Assembly (NCBI RefSeq): GCF_905404315.1
Contig: NC_066286.1
Span: forward strand, 5,277,501-5,341,500
Origin: Leptidea sinapis
Lineage: Eukaryota > Arthropoda > Insecta > Lepidoptera > Pieridae
Length of the DNA stretch: 64,000 bases
Reading direction: 5' to 3'
Shown: positions 22,462 through 33,644 of the stretch, in pieces
Layout: the number at the start of each line of letters is the position of its first letter
Position numbering within the stretch: the first letter of the stretch is position 1
The notes under the pieces: model-generated
Told to the model about the DNA's origin: nothing
Database searches by the model: none
What the model saw: the letters and a program-made list of their open reading frames with translations, nothing else
Position numbers and translations under genes: made by a program

Positions 22462-22928
22462 AAGAGCCCGTAGACCCCAGACCTACGTTATTTTATAAAA
22501 GCTGAAAGTTTGTCAGCGCATGCTCCCAACACACGTAAGAACGATGGACCATTGTAGAGTTTGGGTTACACTGGCTTTGGCAGGTAAATGGTACTAAATA
22601 TGTGTAAAATACCGATCTAAATACATCAAAATATAATAAAGTGCGATTTTTCGGTATAACCTTCAAAATATTATTAAAAATCACGTTATGTATATCCAGA
22701 CACTTAACATTGTGGCAACCCCTTGTCATAGTATAAAAGCTGATTTTTATACATAATATTTGGGTAATAAGTAGAAGATGTTTCCTCACTAGCCAGACAC
22801 TTTCAATAGTTCCCAACTAAGTAACCCAAACTCCATAATGGTCCATCGTTTTTACCTGTGTTGGGAGCATGCGCTGATAAACTTTCAGCTTTTATAAATA
22901 AACGTAGATCTGAAGTCCACGGGCTCTT
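22462..22928. mobile_element. Foldback (long inverted repeat) element, 467 bp
   Basis: Two arms of about 108 bases, 22462-22569 and 22821-22928, are reverse complements with scattered mismatches. Shared arm strings include AGAGCCCGT, TATAAAAGCTGAAAGTTT, CAGCGCATGCTCCCAACACA and TTTGGGTTAC. The 251-base spacer is unique. No coding; this is a MITE or foldback element mobilised in trans. No convincing target duplication was identified. Confidence 0.85.
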
Positions 22929-23431
22929 AGACCATTATTATAGACTACTTCTTATACATTATCAAAGAAAAGTGATCTTTTTCCTACAAAAACTGAGGTT
23001 TTTAAGTAATTAGACAAAAACGAAGTTAACCTATACGAGGACATCCCTACTATCATCATAACATGAGTACAAGAGCCCACAGTTATTTTCAAACCAACAG
23101 AATATGTCATAGAACTGTCGACGCATCTAACGGAACACAAAAATAAATATAATTGCTACAGAACCATAAAGTATTAATTAAATACATTGCAAAACGTATT
23201 GATTTTACTAATTATTTGGCTATTTATTAATTTGATATATTTTTTGTGATGATTCTGTCTGATATTGCTAATATTGTAAGCATTGATAATGCTATAAAAC
23301 TTACGTATGTCGTACAAATGAAGAAACCGCAACATTTGAAGGAAGGCTGGCGTATGGATGAAGCCATATTTTGATCGTTTTTGGAAAGTTTGCTAAATAA
23401 ATAAGTAATTATACATATATATTTATGTATA

Positions 23432-23620
23432 TAAGCGGCGCCTTTTTCCTAAGCGAAGGAGTAATGTGCAAGTTTTGTTGTGTTGTTGAAATTACAGGAA
23501 TAATGAGACTTAACATCTTATGCCACAAAGTAGCGAGTGCAATTGCGATGTCCCTCAGAGTTTTGGGTTCAATCAAGTGTCAGCATTACATTGCAATAGG
23601 CAGGGCGTAGCACTTACCAA
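23432..23620 (+). mobile_element. SINE-A copy 2, partial
   Basis: Shares GGCGCC, AGTAATGTG, GAAATTAC, AATGAGACTTAACATCTTAT, GCGAGTGCAATTG and CAGGGCGTA with the reference copy, in order. The start and the tail are lost. Confidence 0.7.
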
Positions 23621-24770
23621 CACGTGGACGTATTGCTCATTTCGTCACCTACTATGCCACAGTTAAATCTGTGTGATAGTTTCTAGCAGCCGAAAGATAT
23701 TTCCATCATTCGGTCTTTTTTTGCAAAACTCAATAAACTATGTCACTAACTCTTATAACCGACTTACTCTTTCGTAAATAATATCTTGAAATATTGTATT
23801 GAACGTAATCATTGTGTAAAAACTTTATTCAATAGTTACCAGGGTAACAAAAATCCCTCTTAAATATAACTTATTTATCATAAAAGAAGTATATACGTAT
23901 ATTTCTTTTCGGAGCAGACAGTTTCGCACCTTTGTACTTACCTGAATCCACTCAAGTGTAACCCAGACGGAGACAATTTTATACGATCCATAGATCATAC
24001 AGGTCAGTGCCCGACATTCACTTTGTACCGCGACTAGAGTGACATTTGGAGCGATTTGCACGATTGTAAACCAAGAAGCAAATATCAAATAACTCATTCA
24101 TTCAACTTACCCTTGTGGAATTAACTAACAAAAAAGGTAGAAAGACACATATTTAAACTTTCTTTGATTTAAATTTAGTTTAGCAATAACGGAAGAGATA
24201 GAGACATAATCTGTGATACTATATTTTTCTTAGATATAAATAAATACTAGAAATAAAATGATAGCAATTAATTTACCGTCCTTTAGTAATAAGTGGTCAT
24301 TGTTTACTGACTGTGCAGTTGGAACAAACTAGTTCATTTTTCACATAGATATTGTCTGATTAAGCATAAATTATAATATGGATTTTTTTACTATACTCAC
24401 AAAATGACCCAAAAACACTCCGAACTGCATCAAACTGACACTTTGATATTGAGAAAAAATATGAATGGACCTCCGGGAGTGCCAGCAGAAGAATAATGTT
24501 CAAGTTTACATTAACGTTGTGCATTTTTGAATATTTTGGAATAGTTAGGAAATAATTTCGCACGAATTGCTTATTTTATCAGTATAAAAGTAGTAGCATT
24601 TATGTGATAAAATACAATATTCATTTATTGCGCTATCGTACACAAAAATGACAATTTATAATACTTAAAAAATTAAACACTTCAGAACTATTACAATTAT
24701 TTTACATAAAAATGTTTATCTCTCAGAAAAATTAACTTTCATCCATAATAAAGTGTAAAAATATTTTACG
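23621..24770. other. AT-rich stretch, nothing recognised
   Basis: No coding, RNA or repeat signal that I can support. Confidence 0.5.
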
Positions 24771-24774
24771 GTTA

Positions 24775-24852
24775 AAATTCGATCCCTCGACCTCGCGGTG
24801 TTTCAGCTGTGCAATCACAATAATTTAACCACTGGTCCAATGACCGTATGAT
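24775..24852 (-). repeat. Degenerate tRNA-like segment
   Basis: The minus strand reads CATTGGACCAGTGGTTAAAT, later GAGGTCGAGGGATCGAATTT, resembling pol III A and B boxes at tRNA spacing. The stems do not pair well. Probably a SINE head; low certainty. Confidence 0.35.
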
Positions 24853-25329
24853 CATTAAGTTGAAATAGCCAACTATAATAAGTAAGAAGTATAAATCTTT
24901 CATGCAATATTTCATCGACTGTCTTACGAATTTTCGGTCAGGCCACGTGTCCTGACGCCATTTTAACATTTTATACCCATCCCAAGAAAAGTGTTTGAAC
25001 ACGGTGTTGACACTTGACACCGCTAAAGAAGTTTTAACTTCAGAGCGGACATAATTTAAAAACAATATAAAGCCTAAAGTTAAAGTTTAAGTTTTTATAT
25101 ATACTGTCTCACGTTGCCTCACGTCAAAATGCGTCCCAATTAGGATGGTTTCGAATAACGCGATATACGTTTATTACTTATCTGCTCCTAGCAAGGAGGT
25201 CAATAATAGAACTTATCATTGTAAAGCATATTATAAGAATCAGAAAGAAGTATCGAGATTACCTTTAATACCTACAAACTAACTAAAAGAAATGAAAGAA
25301 GAATTGGATAGATCATAATAACACAAACA

Positions 25330-25885
25330 ATCCACCGCCAGTGAATATCACGGATGTCACCATACACATCCGAAAACGCCAGGCAGATAATAGCCCTTGT
25401 CACGACGGAATACAAAACGAAGCCTTAAAAACTCAAGTTACCCTGCTAGCCCGCCCACCTATTCATCAAAATTCTCGACACCGGTAAGGTACCAGATCAG
25501 TGGAAAATATCAGCCATGATACTTCTCTACAAGAATCGGGAGATCCCCGATATATAGGTAACTATCACCCTATAAGCCTTCTCTCATGTGTGTATAAACT
25601 GTTCACGTCAATCTTATAAAGCCGATTAAGTCCGGAAGTCGATAAGCTCCAGCCGATACAACAAGCAGGATTTCGGTCTGAATTTTCAACAACAGACCAC
25701 ATACAAGTAATGCAACAAGTGAGAGAAATACAAGGAGTTCAACATTCCACTGTATATCGCTTTTGTTGATTACGCCAAAGCGTTTGACACTATTTCCCAT
25801 GATGCTATTTGGGAAACTCTGTATAAATGTCACATCGACAAAAAGTATGTACGAGTACTTAAAAGCATTTCTATAAGAGAAGCGC
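25330..25885 (+). pseudogene. RTE-type reverse transcriptase, 5' part
   Basis: Frames give K-R-Q-A-D-N-S-P-x-H-D-G-I (start of an RTE RT), I-G-N-Y-H-P-I-S-L-L-S-C-V-Y-K-L-F, L-Q-P-I-Q-Q-A-G-F-R-S-x-F-S-T-T-D-H-I and V-D-Y-A-K-A-F-D-T-I-S-H-D (motif A, catalytic Asp present). Several frameshifts and stops. The gene is cut at about 25885 by LINE-A and resumes at 26846-27106 with motif B and motif C. Confidence 0.85.
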
Positions 25886-26845
25886 AAGCTGATTCTTCTG
25901 CATATCAATGATATGTTGGACACCTCCAACATTCATTGCTATGCAGACGACAGCACTGGTGATGCCGTATACATGGGCCATGCAGGTCTCTCTCGGGAAA
26001 TCGTCGACCAGTGCCGGGAGAAACTTGTGTCTTCTATCGAGTCCTCTCTTGAGAAGGTCGCGGAATGGGGTAAATTGAACCTTGTACTAAAAATACCCCA
26101 TTTGTCGTATCACTGCTCTTCGACAACACTTCCCTTAAAGCCTCGCCTAGTATCGGAATACTGGGTCTCGAAATCTCGAGCGATTGCCAATTTCGTGGGC
26201 ATCTGGAGGGCAAAGCCAAATTGGCTTCAAAGAAACTGGGCGTCATTAATAGAGCACGGCAATACTTCAAACCGGCCCACATACTAGCGCTCTACAAAGC
26301 GCAGGTCCGGCCACACATGGAGTATTGCTGTCATCTCTGGTCTGGCGCACCCCAGTATCAGCTCGATCCATTTGACCGCGTGCAGCGCAGAGCAGCTCGA
26401 ATTGTCGGGGACCCAGTGCTCTGTGAACGGCTGGATCACTTGGCGTTGCGTTGAGACGTCGCTTCATTGTGTGTCTTCTACCGCATTTATCACGGGGAGT
26501 GTTCCGAAGAGCTGTTTAACCTGATTCCTGCCGCCGAATTCCACCTTCGCACGACACCCCACAAGTTAGGTTATCATCCTCACCATCTGGATGTGTGGCG
26601 GTCCTCCACAGTGCGGTATTCAAGGAGCTTTCTTCCACGTACTACAAAGCTGTGGAATGAACTTCCTTGTGCGGTGTTTCCGGGACGATACGACATGGGT
26701 ACCTTCAAAAAATCGCGTACACCTTCCTTAAAGGCCGGCAACGCTCCTGTGATTCCTCTGGTGTTGCAAGAGATTGTGGGCGGCGGTGATCACTTAACAA
26801 CAGGTAACGCTCGTTTGTCCTCCTATTCCATAAAAAAAAATCCAA
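25886..26845 (+). pseudogene. LINE-A reverse transcriptase 3' half, 5'-truncated insertion
   Basis: Starts abruptly inside motif B (L-H-I-N-D-M-L-D), then I-H-C-Y-A-D-D-S-T-G (motif C intact). The thumb follows (G-V-I-N-R-A-R-Q-Y-F, L-Y-K-A-Q-V-R-P-H-M-E-Y-C-C-H-L-W-S-G-A), then a long C-terminal frame: C-V-F-Y-R-I-Y-H-G-E-C-S-E-E-L-F, F-H-L-R-T-T, S-F-L-P-R-T-T-K-L-W-N-E-L-P. It ends TCCTCCTATTCCATAAAAAA. The frame shifts between 26090 and 26220, and a TGA replaces Arg at about 26454. Jockey/CR1-like. The host RTE sequence continues on the far side, so this is a clean nested insertion. Confidence 0.9.
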
Positions 26846-27106
26846 GTCAAACTAGAGACACAAGGCCCGGACATACTGATCTGCAGAGGAGTTCGACACG
26901 GAGACCCCCTATGACCCAAGTTATTCATAATGGTAATGCAACACATCTTTGATAATCTCAACTGGCAGTCGGAAGAGATTAAAATTAATTGAGATTTACT
27001 CACCTTAGATTTGCGGATGATATTGTTTTATTTGCTGAAACAAGTAAGGGCTTAGAAAAAATGTTAAATATTTTGAATATAGAAAGCGAAGAAGTAGGTA
27101 TTCAAA
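26846..27106 (+). pseudogene. RTE-type reverse transcriptase, 3' part
   Basis: Continues 25330-25885 after the LINE-A insertion: V-K-L-E-T-x-G-P-D-I-L-I-C-R-G-V-R-H-G-D-P (motif B), N-L-N-W-Q-S-E-E-I-K-I-N, and at 27006-27046 L-R-F-A-D-D-I-V-L-F-A-E-T (motif C, FADD intact). It is lost at 27107 where Helitron sequence begins. Confidence 0.85.
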
Positions 27107-27438
27107 CCCCCAAAAATAATTATTTTTAATTTTTGTGACAAATTTTTATTTTATTACAATTCAACATTAAAAACATACAACTTCAAATTTCCACCCGCCT
27201 ACGATCAACACCTATTTTTGTGTCGTGATTTTTATATTATTCTGCTCCATCCACAGATCTGCAATATGGTTGTAAGACGGCAATCGAATACAATAATTGT
27301 AGGAAGATGAATTTTATGTACGATATATTTGGTAGGTCTGAGAATCGGTGGTCATCTATTTTGTTTACCCCAAAATTGTAATTATTGATTTTTTATTTAT
27401 TACTTTAATTGGCAATAGCGTTTGCTGGGTCAGCTAGT
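27107..27438 (+). mobile_element. Helitron 3' half
   Basis: Carries the family motifs CCACCCGCCTACGATCAACA, CCATCCACAGATCTGCAATA and TGGTAGGTCTGAGAATCGG, ending GCTGGGTCAGCTAGT at 27438. The 5' end is missing; the left junction lies inside the RTE relic. Confidence 0.8.
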
Positions 27439-28260
27439 AAGTTTCTATAATTCCTAACTTTAAAAAAAATTATTTGTTATAGATACTCTCTCTGATCTCT
27501 GATCCTTTCATATATTTTGGCCACTTCCTTTGCTACATTGGTACATGTGAGTGAAATACAAAAAAATATTAACACCAATATTAACCCAAAAAGCATCTCA
27601 ATAATATTATTACAATAAGTGTCAAGTAAAACACTGGCCTGACCAACCCATCATAACGAAGCTGCACCACGTGTTTCTCTATTAGTATAATGTATTGAAC
27701 GATTGAATACTCATCTCATTTATGATATGCTCACACGTCCAGCGCGCCCGCAGTCGCCACCAGCTCAGCTGTTTTGGCGCCGAACCCGGTGCGGCCAATA
27801 GAGATGCTATAGCCACTTGAGTTTACATTAGCCGAGGTATCAATATGCAGTTTATGTTACAGTTTACTAGATAAACAAGCTTGGTTATTATAAACAAAAA
27901 ACGTGATTTATGATAGATTTGTGCTGTGAATGACGCCGCTCTTTCAGAGTTGTACGAGACATTGTGACTTTTTTGCTAAATGCGTCATAGTAAAATACTG
28001 CAGTTGAATTCTGTCTATTATTTTTGCTATAGTGGATACGTTATACTATGATCTTGGGATTTCTGCGTTGCGCTTTGTTTGATGGTTTTATTTGCCAAGA
28101 GCAATTCATAATACACTTGGTAAAAAAATCTCTCAGGAGTTTTGTCTAGGGATAAATAAATATTGGCAGTTTTTTGACCGCTGTCTTGCCGTGTCTATTT
28201 GGACACGGTAGCATAGGACCATAGAAACGCTTGCTGGTACAAGGGAACGTATGGAATGTA
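27439..28260. other. No gene seen; GC-rich patch at 27740-27830
   Basis: Otherwise AT-rich. The patch has a high CpG density and an inverted CCAAT (GGCCAATAG on the plus strand) but no frame or splice pair I can defend. Confidence 0.45.
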
Positions 28261-28261
28261 G

Positions 28262-28345
28262 TAGGGGTACAGGAGAAGTAATATATTCATAAACATTCAA
28301 TATACACCTGCTTAATATGACGTAATTATTTAGAAGATTATAGTA
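28262..28345 (+). repeat. Direct repeat, left copy (right copy 28838-28912)
   Basis: About 75 bases, GTAATATATTC then AAACATT, ATACAC, TGCTTAA and GAAGATTATA, recur about 575 bp downstream with around 80% identity by eye. A SINE-A copy lies between the two. Confidence 0.6.
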
Positions 28346-28506
28346 CAAAATCCCACCGCTCGGTTCTGTAGGTACGTGGTTTTTGATAAAACTTTAAATG
28401 AACGTTTAGGGAGTACGCAATGTAGATGCGATAGGTTAGCCTATAAAAAATTGCCCGCAAGAACCTGTAATTTATTTAAGTGTAATAAATTTTCTGATGT
28501 AAATTG

Positions 28507-28797
28507 AACCTGACATTATACCAATGGGAGGTTCCACAAGGTTTGCACAAGAAGCCGGCTGGATTATGGGTAACATTACGGGTGAAGCAGTAATGTGTAA
28601 ATGTTATTGAGTTTTGGTCTGACGGGCGCCGTAGCTCCTGAATTACTGGGCAAATGAGACTTAACAACTTCTGTCTCAATGTGACGAGCGCAATTGTATT
28701 GCCGCTCAGAATTTGTGTGTTTTTCAAGAATCCTGAACTGAATCAATTACCATCAACTGAACGTCCTGCTCGTCTCGTCCCTTATTCATAAAAAAAT
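28507..28797 (+). mobile_element. SINE-A copy 3
   Basis: Starts CCAATGGGAGGTTCC and proceeds through GCCGGCTGGATTATGGG, GTGAAGCAGTAATGTG, GGGCGCCGTAGCT and GAGACTTAACAACTT, ending TGCTCGTCTCGTCCCTTATT with CATAAAAAAATG. The 3' tail is well kept; the core is partly deleted near 28738. Confidence 0.85.
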
Positions 28798-29104
28798 GTT
28801 AAATGAAAAAAAGTTGTAAGTAGAATGAGATTTATTATTTAAAGTAATATATTCGCAAACATTTAACATACACATGCTTAAGACGTTATTCGTTTGAAGA
28901 TTATAAGCAGAGTCAACCCGTCTGCCTGAATCTTAATCGATCAATTAATATTCAAACTTTGATTAGATTTCATTCAACGTGCCTGTCATTCTAACATCAG
29001 CTCTCAAACTAGTACGATAAAACGTAATTTACAACGACAGGATGAGAAGGACGAACATTGAATAACGTATTTTGTATACGTGCAAATAGAAGCGACTAGA
29101 TAGA

Positions 29105-29300
29105 TAGACGATAGAATCAAATCAAATCAAAAATACTTGAAATATGTAATTTTTCATACAGCTCATTCGGAAGGGAGATTTCCTCAGAGAAGAATGAGCA
29201 AGAAACTCAAAGGTTGCTCTTTTCAAAACAGATTAGTTGTTACAAGTACTTATTTTTAATGCAATTTACAAATCATTTCAATTACAATATATGCAAAGTG
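29105..29300 (-). mobile_element. LINE 3' end with TTTGA-type tail
   Basis: The minus strand reads GAGTTTCTTGCTCATTCTTC, then AAATCTCCCTTCCGAATGAG, and ends TTTTTGATTTGATTTGATTC. It is the 3' UTR of a Jockey/CR1-like LINE. Coding is absent. Confidence 0.6.
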
Positions 29301-29724
29301 ACGCTACAAAAATACTCAAACTAAAAGGCTCACACGAGTAATTAAAAAAGAAGTAAATTGATAATTAATAACACAAGAGTTATTGAGTGCAGTGGATATA
29401 GATAGAACATCAACTGCTTAAAAGCCATTATCTTTAAATTTAAACGAATGATTTCTAAGAATTAATGAATTTAGTGTGCACTACTAACCACGAAGTTTCA
29501 ATACTACAGAATCGACCATCGAGTATTAAAACTTATAAGTTACCAAGACGTCACAAATTGCAGTACAAATACAGTCAGTCGGTCTCTATATTGCTGTGAA
29601 TGTACCTCTGTGAATGTTCTAATTGTCCACTCTTGAAGAAACTTTGGGACTCGTTTCAAAATATATCTATAAAACCGTACTCTATGTAAAGAAAAATATC
29701 TCACACTTAAAAAAAATCTGATTT

Positions 29725-29930
29725 GCATAACTTGAATACAAGAAACAAGAATAAATTAGCGCCTGCTGTCAGTAGGCTATGTAAAGTTCCTGACACGTTT
29801 GTGGGGCGAAGTATATGCTTTTACAACACTATACCTGTACCTGTTCAAGAACTCCTTTTGAAGATGTTTTGATTAGCCATACATCAAAAATTATGCTTCA
29901 AAGGCTATTAGTGACTTCTTACATTGACAA
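29725..29930 (+). pseudogene. LINE-B3 C-terminus
   Basis: Frame N-T-R-N-K-N-K-L-A-P-A, S-R-L-C-K-V-P-D-T-F-V-G-R-S-I-C-F-Y-N, then C-F-K-G-Y. Same architecture as LINE-B1 (7257-7933) but diverged. Neither the reverse transcriptase nor a clean 3' end is present. Confidence 0.7.
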
Positions 29931-30405
29931 GCAAGTGTGGCCGTAAAGTGCTCAGCCCAACATGGGCCACCAACAAAAATTTTAATTTTATGTGCTTCAT
30001 TTTTCTTTGCAGTTCTTTTCAGACATTTACCCAGTAGGTATTAACCTTCTAAAATAATCAAGTGCCCCAGGGCACTAGATTATTCAGATACAACAAAAAT
30101 CGAAAGTGCCGTACGGCACACTATTCTCTCACCAAGTTCTGACCCTTAATTTGTTTATGAGATGCTTTATTTCGCATGGTCTTAAAGCTTGATTCGATAG
30201 CTTTCGATACATTCACTCAAATGATCCTAATTATAAGCAATCTAATAATACACGTGAAATAATACGCATTGACAAAACACTGCGCGCGCGCCAAAATCTC
30301 GCCGATCTGAAGCATACCTCTCGTGATCTGATTTTTCCGGAACGGAAAGGTCAGTCCTCACAAAGGCCTAGTTCCTTTGTTTCGATCTCTCTGGTCGGAT
30401 CAGGC

Positions 30406-30812
30406 TGAGATCTATAAAGCGTACCTAGACTTTTTCCAGACTTTACTTACGTAAAACTTGGCTGAGTGTGATAAAACGCCAAGTTGACTTTTGCATTGGG
30501 CTCTCTTATCATAATTAAATCAGCTGTAATGATTATAAAAACGAAATCAAAGTTTACGCTAAGCTTACACTCGGCTAAGTTTTACGTATGTAAAGACTAA
30601 ACAAACTCTAGGTCGCGCTATAAATGTCCTCCTAACACTTTGCTCACGCAAAACTTAGCTTGGTGTGATAAAACGCGATCATGGCTTTTGCAAAAGCTCA
30701 GGGTAATTTCATCTGTCAATGGCATTAAAAACGTACTTACCCTCAGAAGTTTTACGTGAGTAAAGTCTGAGTAAAGTCCTAAGTACGCTCTATTGATCTC
30801 AGCGTCAGTGTC
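30406..30812. mobile_element. Two foldback MITEs in tandem (dimer)
   Basis: The outer ends are inverted: GCTGAGATCTATAAAGCGTA on the left, and on the right the reverse complement GCTGAGATCAATAGAGCGTA. Just inside, ACTTACGTAAAACTTGGCTG pairs with AGTTTTACGTGAGTAAAGTC. A second, internal inverted pair (TAAGTTTTACGTATGTAAAG near 30577; CTCACGCAAAACTTAGC near 30643) sits back to back in the middle with CTCTAGGTCGCGCTATAAAT. This fits two ~200-bp palindromic units side by side. No coding. Confidence 0.7.
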
Positions 30813-31560
30813 AGTTGGATATTAATATCGAGTTTCAAAATAGGTGAAACTTGGGAACACCACATCGAAAATGTGCCCGTAGCTAATTTGCGTTAAATAG
30901 ATTATCCTCGACATTGACAAAGATAGCTCTTCGAACCTGTTACTTTGTCACCTTTCAGCTAACTAGCTAATGCTAATTGCATAATGTCATCAAATTGTGG
31001 GGACTATGAACGAAGTTTCCCGAGTACAAAGTCGAGCTGTACGCATAAAAGCTATATAAAAAAAAAGCAATATACCGCCGGCTCAATGCTTTAAATCTTA
31101 TTGCGTGTCGTTTAACTTATTTTTAATACCAACCCTCTCTATACCGAGCTCACTTATAGCTGTTTAAGAAAAGACACCGCCAAGTACACCGTTAAGTCCC
31201 ACATAGATTAGAAAAATCATCCCGCACAATTACACAACTAAAATTTGAAAACAATATTTTAAGAATCATGCGGGTTGTGATAACGTAACACATCATTTAT
31301 TTATTATTATTATTCACTTCCCGCTGATGAACTTAAAAAAATAAGAATTTAAAGAAAATCCATAAATTTGTTGGAGAGTTGGATGGTTTTTTTCGTATGA
31401 AATAGATACTAAAGTGCATATTAAACGGTTTAATTCTTTCCTGGATATGACGAAAACCTTTTTGATTCAATCTTCCTGTCAGGTCTGAAACTTAAAAGCA
31501 AATCTAATTATATTGGTGAATTATAAAGGCATTGATAATTTTTAAAGTGTGTCCAACTAT
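30813..31560. other. AT-rich stretch, nothing recognised
   Basis: No element or gene signal supported; it precedes the candidate exon at 31584. Confidence 0.5.
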
Positions 31561-31583
31561 CTACAGTTTTGCGTGCGAGTTGA

Positions 31584-31700
31584 ATGCAGTCGGGACCTGA
31601 GGTGAAGAGCGAGAGCAGCTCCTCCCGCTGCCCGCACACCTCGCCTCACGCGCCTACAGTTGAGTGCTGTGCCGAAGGCGTCGCTTACCGTGTTTTTTAT
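31584..31700 (+). CDS. Candidate first coding exon of a host gene (unidentified)
   Basis: An ATG preceded directly by an in-frame TGA opens 39 codons (starting MQSGPEVKSE) that end exactly at a strong splice donor, TAT|GTAAGTG, in phase 0. The segment is far richer in GC and CpG than its surroundings and matches no mobile-element family I know. It is rich in Ser, Pro, His and Cys, with S-S-S-S at residues 11-14 and a V-K-S-E that fits the SUMO-attachment consensus. No domain is recognised. The upstream CTATCTACAG could instead be a splice acceptor, making this a second exon. Later exons are not identified. SINE-A sequence begins about 40 bases into the putative intron. Confidence 0.4.
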
Positions 31701-31740
31701 GTAAGTGACGCGACGAGCAGAACGTTCAGCGGATTACAAT

Positions 31741-31988
31741 CATTACAATGCATTGCCGCTCAGGATTATTGAAAAACCCAAAAATCTGAGCGGCACTACA
31801 ATTGGGCTCGTCACCTTGAGACATAAGATATTAAATCTCATTGGCTCAGTAATATCACTAGCTACGGCGCCCTTCACACCGAAACACAATAATGTTTACA
31901 CATTACTGCTTTACGGCAGGAACAGGCGCCGTTGTGATACCCATAATCTAGCCGGCATCCTGTGCAATAGAGCCTCTGACTGGTAAAA
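31741..31988 (-). mobile_element. SINE-A copy 4
   Basis: Minus orientation, from CAGAGGCTCTATTGCACAGG at the right to the GCCGCTCAGGATT region at 31757. The 3' tail and poly(A) are missing, so it is cut short at about 31741. Confidence 0.8.
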
Positions 31989-32776
31989 TGTGTTATCGCG
32001 TTAAAACAAAATTGCAATACCGTGTTATTTTTTTTAATTCTAAGTCTATCAGGTTCCGTTCCGTTAAAAAATGCGAGTTGTTATTGTCAAGCACAAGAAA
32101 TTGTGAAAAATGTTTTAGAAATGTGTGTTGGAGAGCGGCAGAATGAAAATTTATGTTTTAATTATAGGGTTAAAATGGTTTAAGTTTACCATTGTTTGCA
32201 TTGCATTGTTTAAATTTATCGACACACTCATGATTATGGTCATTAATTATAATAAGTCACAGCACTATCGCATTTCTAAACTCTGCATTTAACTCGCGAG
32301 TTATCTGTATATTGTTTACGTAGCATTCTCTTAGTAAACTACATAATTTTATCCTAATAAATTTACTGTCAATAACAAGACAATTTGGAAGACAGTTTTA
32401 GAAGATTCGATAACGCCCACGAAATGTAATGGATAGATGGAGGGTGAACGATCCTTGGGTTGGTGTCGCTGGATGTTTTTCCGAGCGCCGTGGTCGAACA
32501 GAAAAGAGATTACGGTTAGCTGTAATGTGTAATGATGAATGATGCGAATTAGGGTTAATACATAAGCCGGGGAAAAAAGGAACATTTTTCACGCATTATG
32601 TACTCGAGTTGGAAAGTACGTGGAAGTAAGTAGATTATGAACATTGATATATTATTATAGATGAGACATATGAACATAATACGGCTTGGATTTAAAATTA
32701 ATGAAATCATTTCAATCGATCATAATAATTAGACTTTATATTCTTACTGAAAGTACATAATAATTACAATGTAATT

Positions 32777-33017
32777 TTTTTATGAAAATAAGGCATGAGA
32801 TGAGCAGGACGTTCAGTTGATGGTAACTGATACGCCTTGCCCATTACAATGTAGTGCCACTCAGGATTCTTGAAAAATCCAGATATTCTGAGCGCACTAC
32901 AAATGCGCTCGTCACCTTGAACCAAGATGTTAACTCTTATTTTCCTAGTAATTTAACTAGCTACGGCGCCTTTCAGACCAAAACACAATAATGTTTACAC
33001 ATTACTGCTTCACGGTA
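32777..33017 (-). mobile_element. SINE-A copy 5, 5'-truncated
   Basis: The left end shows the reversed poly(A) (TTTTTTTATGAAAATAAGGC) and GAGCAGGACGTTCAGTTGAT. The match is lost at GCTTCACGGTAAAAC, so the 5' third is absent, as expected for incomplete reverse transcription. Confidence 0.8.
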
Positions 33018-33102
33018 AAACTAATTGCAACATGTCTACTGGCATTTGCCGAGTTGTTGGAGAACAAGTCAAAATCGCTATGAGATATACAAAACTTACT
33101 AA

Positions 33103-33410
33103 CGGCCGTTCCCAATATTCGGTCTATCTCTTACTTGAGATAAAAATTGTAACTATCGTTGACTTTTCTGTTCCAATGAACTTATCGACGGAAACTCACC
33201 TTATCCGTGCACGCTGTCTGTCAACGGGACGACGTATAGCTTACCAGCGATATAAAGTTTGTATGGAAATTGCAATTCACGCGTCCCAATAAGGCGATAA
33301 GAAAGACTTTTCGTGTATATTGGGATAGCTTCAGATTATTGCAAGCTAATTACTGAAAGTAGATCGTAGTAATTTATCTTAATCCGTAGATAGTATATTG
33401 GGAGCGGCCG
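33103..33410. mobile_element. Harbinger-like MITE, 308 bp
   Basis: Inverted ends CGGCCGTTCCCAATAT (left) and CGGCCGCTCCCAATAT (right, reverse complement) differ at one base. TAA lies immediately outside on both sides (33100-33102 and 33411-33413), as PIF/Harbinger elements duplicate a 3-bp TWA site. A 260-base open frame across the left half overlaps the boundary and is not a gene. Confidence 0.7.
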
Positions 33411-33644
33411 TAAGTGAACTAATTCCTCTAGAAAAAAGTATTAGGAGTTAAAGTTTTATAGAACTTAAAGGGATTTATATAGCCAACCGTAATGACTGCC
33501 TTAAGTTACAAACCAATTTAGATTTTAAAAGGCATTAGAAATTAATTATTTTTTAATCCCAAAATGTGTAGCGTAATAACATTTAGTCAGAAACTAAGCC
33601 CTATTACCCACGATTACGTTCTATCGTTACGACGATGTTTCGAA

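Noticed and set aside
24772..25065. 97-codon minus-strand frame
   Set aside because: No family signal, and it overlaps a tRNA-like segment; probably chance.
25886..25960. A fused double reverse transcriptase gene
   Set aside because: RTE sequence continues on the far side of a poly(A)-ended LINE-A, so this is a nested insertion and not one enzyme.
33032..33292. 86-codon open frame as a small gene
   Set aside because: It crosses the left boundary of a Harbinger-like MITE and a SINE-A end; no protein resemblance.
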